A DNA stretch of 64,000 bases from NCBI GenBank assembly GCA_954871525.1, contig OX940870.1, positions 9,517,501 to 9,581,500 of the forward strand, read 5' to 3'. The notes under the pieces were generated by a model. The model was given only the letters and a program-made list of their open reading frames with translations, searched no databases and was not told the origin of the DNA. The number at the start of each line of letters is the position of its first letter. Position 1 is the stretch's first letter. The position numbers and the translations under genes are program-made. This DNA is from Parietaria judaica (Eukaryota; Streptophyta; Magnoliopsida; Rosales; Urticaceae). Positions 61,164 through 64,000 of the stretch are shown here, one piece after another.

Positions 61164-62713
61164 AATCGCAAACTGGATTAGCTTGAGGAAGAGAAAATAC
61201 AGGGTGTGATCGGTGACTGTGAGGGTTTGCGACCTAGGAAACCCTAGAATCCGAAGAAAGCCATTTTCGCAGCGGAAGTCAGAGAATCGGAGACCGCAGC
61301 GATAAATTGAAGCTCCTCGCTAGGGCTTGGGGAATGGATCGGAGACAATTTTGAAAAGAATTTGGGGGGATTGTGATCGCGATTCGGAGGTTTGGGCGAG
61401 AGAAAGTGATGGGAAAAAGAGCTCGAAGAAATCCGAGCTCTCCGGAGAGAGAGAACAAGAGAGAGAAAGAGTGTTTGGACGAGGCCAAGAATTGAAGAGA
61501 AAACCTCCGAGAAAATGGAGATTCTGATTTTAATAGATCAGCGATTATTTTCATGTGAAAGTGCGCCCATTTCTATCATTAATTACGATAATACCTGTCT
61601 GTTTCTTTCTTTCACTGCGTTCACTTTTTTCTTCAAAAACTTAAATAAAATAAGGGTTATTATGGGTAAAAGTAGTTAAATCGTTTGAAAATAGAACGAA
61701 ATAGAGTTTTCTTCCTTCAGATTTAAGAGTAAAGAGCGACATAGACTTAATTAAAAAAAAAATATGGCATAACTATTCGAGTTCACTTTTTTTGATGAGT
61801 CGGTAGACCTTATTCATTTTTTTGTTACTTTTTTTAATTATTTTGGTCAATGATGACATCAACAACGCAAAATTGCAATGCTATTGAGGAGGTGAGCTAA
61901 GAGAGAAAATGAGAAGAAAAATAAGAATTGTTTGGTGTTGTTGATGTTAAAATAATTTAGTTTACATACAAGTTTATTTTTATATTCGTGAATTTTATCG
62001 TTTGAGTTTATTTGTATCATTCGCATCGAAGTCATCACTAACGAAAACAGTAAAAAAAAACTAACGAAAAAAATAAATAAGCTCTACAAAAAAGGTGAAA
62101 TCATACTTTTTTCTATAGTTTTTTAAAGTTAGCTCTATGCCACTCTAATTCCGAACAACTTGGGTACTTTTGCCCGTAATAACCTAAAAATAAATAATGA
62201 GTGTGTTTGGGTGATGTTACAAAGTATTGTTTTTGTTTTTAAAATAAACTAAATATTTTATTCGGTGTTTAGCACAACCGTTTTTTACAAAAACAACAAC
62301 AACAACAACAACAAAAACAACAACAAAAAACAATTTTAGATTTTATACACGAGTCGGAAAAGCTAAAATTCGTACGTTATAGTTTATTCTAAAAACAAAA
62401 ACATTATTTTTAGTCTATTACTATATTATGTTTATTTTATCAAATGTCAACTAATATTTTCTTATCAGTATTAATTGTTTTATAAATAGTTTACCAAATA
62501 CCCTATGTTCTAAAACTTTTGTAAAATTAATGGAATAAACAGAGGGTTAAAATTGTTCCACTTAAAAAAAAAAGTCACAAATTAATACCAATCCATTGAT
62601 AAAAACTAAGATGTTACTTAATAAAATTATTTTGCTATTTATAATGAAATTCTTATACCATAAAATAAAAATGAAAATTTTTCTATTAATAACATCCTAA
62701 TTAAAAATAACAA
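61164..62713. other. TPP promoter side, then AT-rich intergenic
   Basis: 61164-61560 is GC-richer and probably leader and promoter of the peptidase gene. The rest is AT-rich with an AAC microsatellite near 62294-62325. No gene is supported. Confidence 0.5.
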
Positions 62714-62722
62714 TTTTTAAAT

Positions 62723-63223
62723 GGGTTAATTGCGGCAATAATCCATAACCTTTGGTCAGCATGGGTTTTAGGTCCTCAACCTTTCAAAGTGTGGGAAAAA
62801 ATACACAATGTTTGTTGACTGTAAAATTCGCTAGTCTTTCCATTAGGAATTGTAAATTCTATAGATGTGGCATTGTTAAACTGTCAAATGGACTGTCAAT
62901 TTGTAATTATTTATTTATTTATTTAATTTAAAACGGACTCCAATAAAAATTATTTATTTTATTTAAGTGTTAATTTATTTTTGAATCATATTTAAAATCT
63001 GATTTAATTTATTCTTATTAACTAAGTTATGTAATTAATAATACAAATTGGCAGTACATTTGGCAGTTTAACAATGTCACATCAGCAGAATTTAACATTC
63101 CTAACAGAAGGATCAACGAATTTTACAGTCAATAAACTTGTGTATTTTTTCCCACACTTTAAAAAATTGGGGACCTAAAACTCCTGTTGACCAAAGATTG
63201 TGCATTATTGCCGCAATTAACCC
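62723..63223. mobile_element. MULE-type MITE, 501 bp (family A)
   Basis: Perfect 9-bp duplication TTTTTAAAT at 62714-62722 and 63224-63232. It starts GGGTTAATTGCGGCAATAAT and ends with its near-complement. The long inverted arms match those of the element at 20824-21619. No coding frame is present. Confidence 0.88.
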
Positions 63224-63232
63224 TTTTTAAAT

Positions 63233-64000
63233 ATACTCTAATAAAATAAAGGGAAATTTGCGGCGAAAATCATCGAACTCGTCAAATTCTTGCAAATAAA
63301 TCACCAACGCTAAATCTTTGCGACGAAACTCACCGACGTTACTCTTTTTTTACAAATTCAATCTGAGACTGTTAAATGACATGTGGCTTTGCCACGTGGA
63401 CGTCACGTCATGACTTAAACATACGTGGCACTCGCCACGTATGTATCAAACAATCACAATTTTTTTTTTTAAATGGGGATTTAATTAGCAATTAAATAAA
63501 CTTCATACTAATATTTGATAATGCTTTCTTCGAAACAGAGTGAAGAAACTCCATAGCCACTGTCGAAGTCAAGTTTCTCAATCGACGAATGCCTCTTGAA
63601 GAGCACAACCTTGGAACTGTTTTGGATATCGCTTGTGTGTAATATTTTGACACCATTTTGAAACTGTTTTGGTTGTTGTTTTTCATGCTCTTTAAGACAT
63701 TAGGCAAATGGATGATTTATAAATTATCTTATATAGAAAACACTTAAAACATATTGTATTTTGCCATTAATAAATTAGAATATTATCGAAAAAATAGAAT
63801 CAACAATAGGATTATAATTATATTATCGAAAAAATGGAATATTACCGAAAAAATGGAATCAACAATAGTGAATTTAAAAAATGTTATTTTTGCCAAAAAT
63901 TATTAAATGTTATTTTTGCCAAAAATTATTGTATTTTTGCCATTAATATAATGTTTGTAGTATTTTTGCCGCAAAATGTGATATTTTGGTCATGTATGTT
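63233..64000. other. Intergenic; possible MITE end and 26-bp tandem
   Basis: 63250-63460 starts GGGAAATTTGCGGCGAAAATC and contains a palindrome, ACATACGTGGC..GCCACGTATGT, as in MITEs, but no partner end lies in the window. A 26-bp unit is repeated exactly at 63879-63904 and 63905-63930. Confidence 0.45.

Noticed and set aside
63492..63707. 71-residue minus-strand frame
   Set aside because: No family resemblance, surrounded by AT-rich repeats; too weak to call.

Overview
The window is nuclear DNA from a flowering plant, most likely a eudicot. Genes are split by short AT-rich GT..AG introns, exons are GC-richer than their surroundings, and intergenic space is very AT-rich and full of plant transposons (Copia, MULE, hAT, CACTA, Helitron). 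The species cannot be fixed from sequence alone. I rebuilt gene models by hand, checking splice phase at every junction. Family names come from remembered protein families, not from a search.

Layout. 0.6-1.9 kb: an organellar single-stranded DNA-binding protein of the OSB type (+). 4.4-5.4 kb: a solo LTR. 6.7-9.8 kb: an ADR1-type helper NLR immune receptor (+, six exons). 11-15 kb: non-autonomous MULE-like and hAT elements. 15.6-19.6 kb: a 14-exon nucleobase-ascorbate transporter (-), closest to NAT3. 20.8-22.5 kb: two MITEs. 23.07-34.36 kb: a MULE-type element with a 9-bp target duplication, split by a very young, degenerate Ty1/Copia element with 2.75-kb LTRs. 34.5-42.4 kb: a tandem serpin pair (-). 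The first copy is intact with an LR-type reactive loop. The second is broken by a CACTA-type insertion, and its intron holds a solo LTR. 43.8-45.4 kb: one solo LTR nested inside another. 48.5-53.0 kb: an NRT1/PTR (NPF4-like) transporter (+) with a hAT element in its large intron. 53.8-55.2 kb: a TIN1-like secretory-pathway protein (-). 55.5-58.1 kb: a probable Helitron. 59.4-61.2 kb: a thylakoidal processing peptidase (-). 62.7-63.2 kb: a MULE-type MITE.

The genes form no operon or shared pathway; this is ordinary gene-by-gene plant organisation. The unusual part is the transposon content. The young Copia element lacks gag, protease and integrase. In their place it carries an apparently spliced reading frame with two identical-spacing C-x2-C-x11-C-x2-H motifs, preceded by three hairpin-forming direct repeats. 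Its second LTR is followed by 151 bp of internal sequence instead of a target-site duplication. This element is the best candidate for something undescribed.
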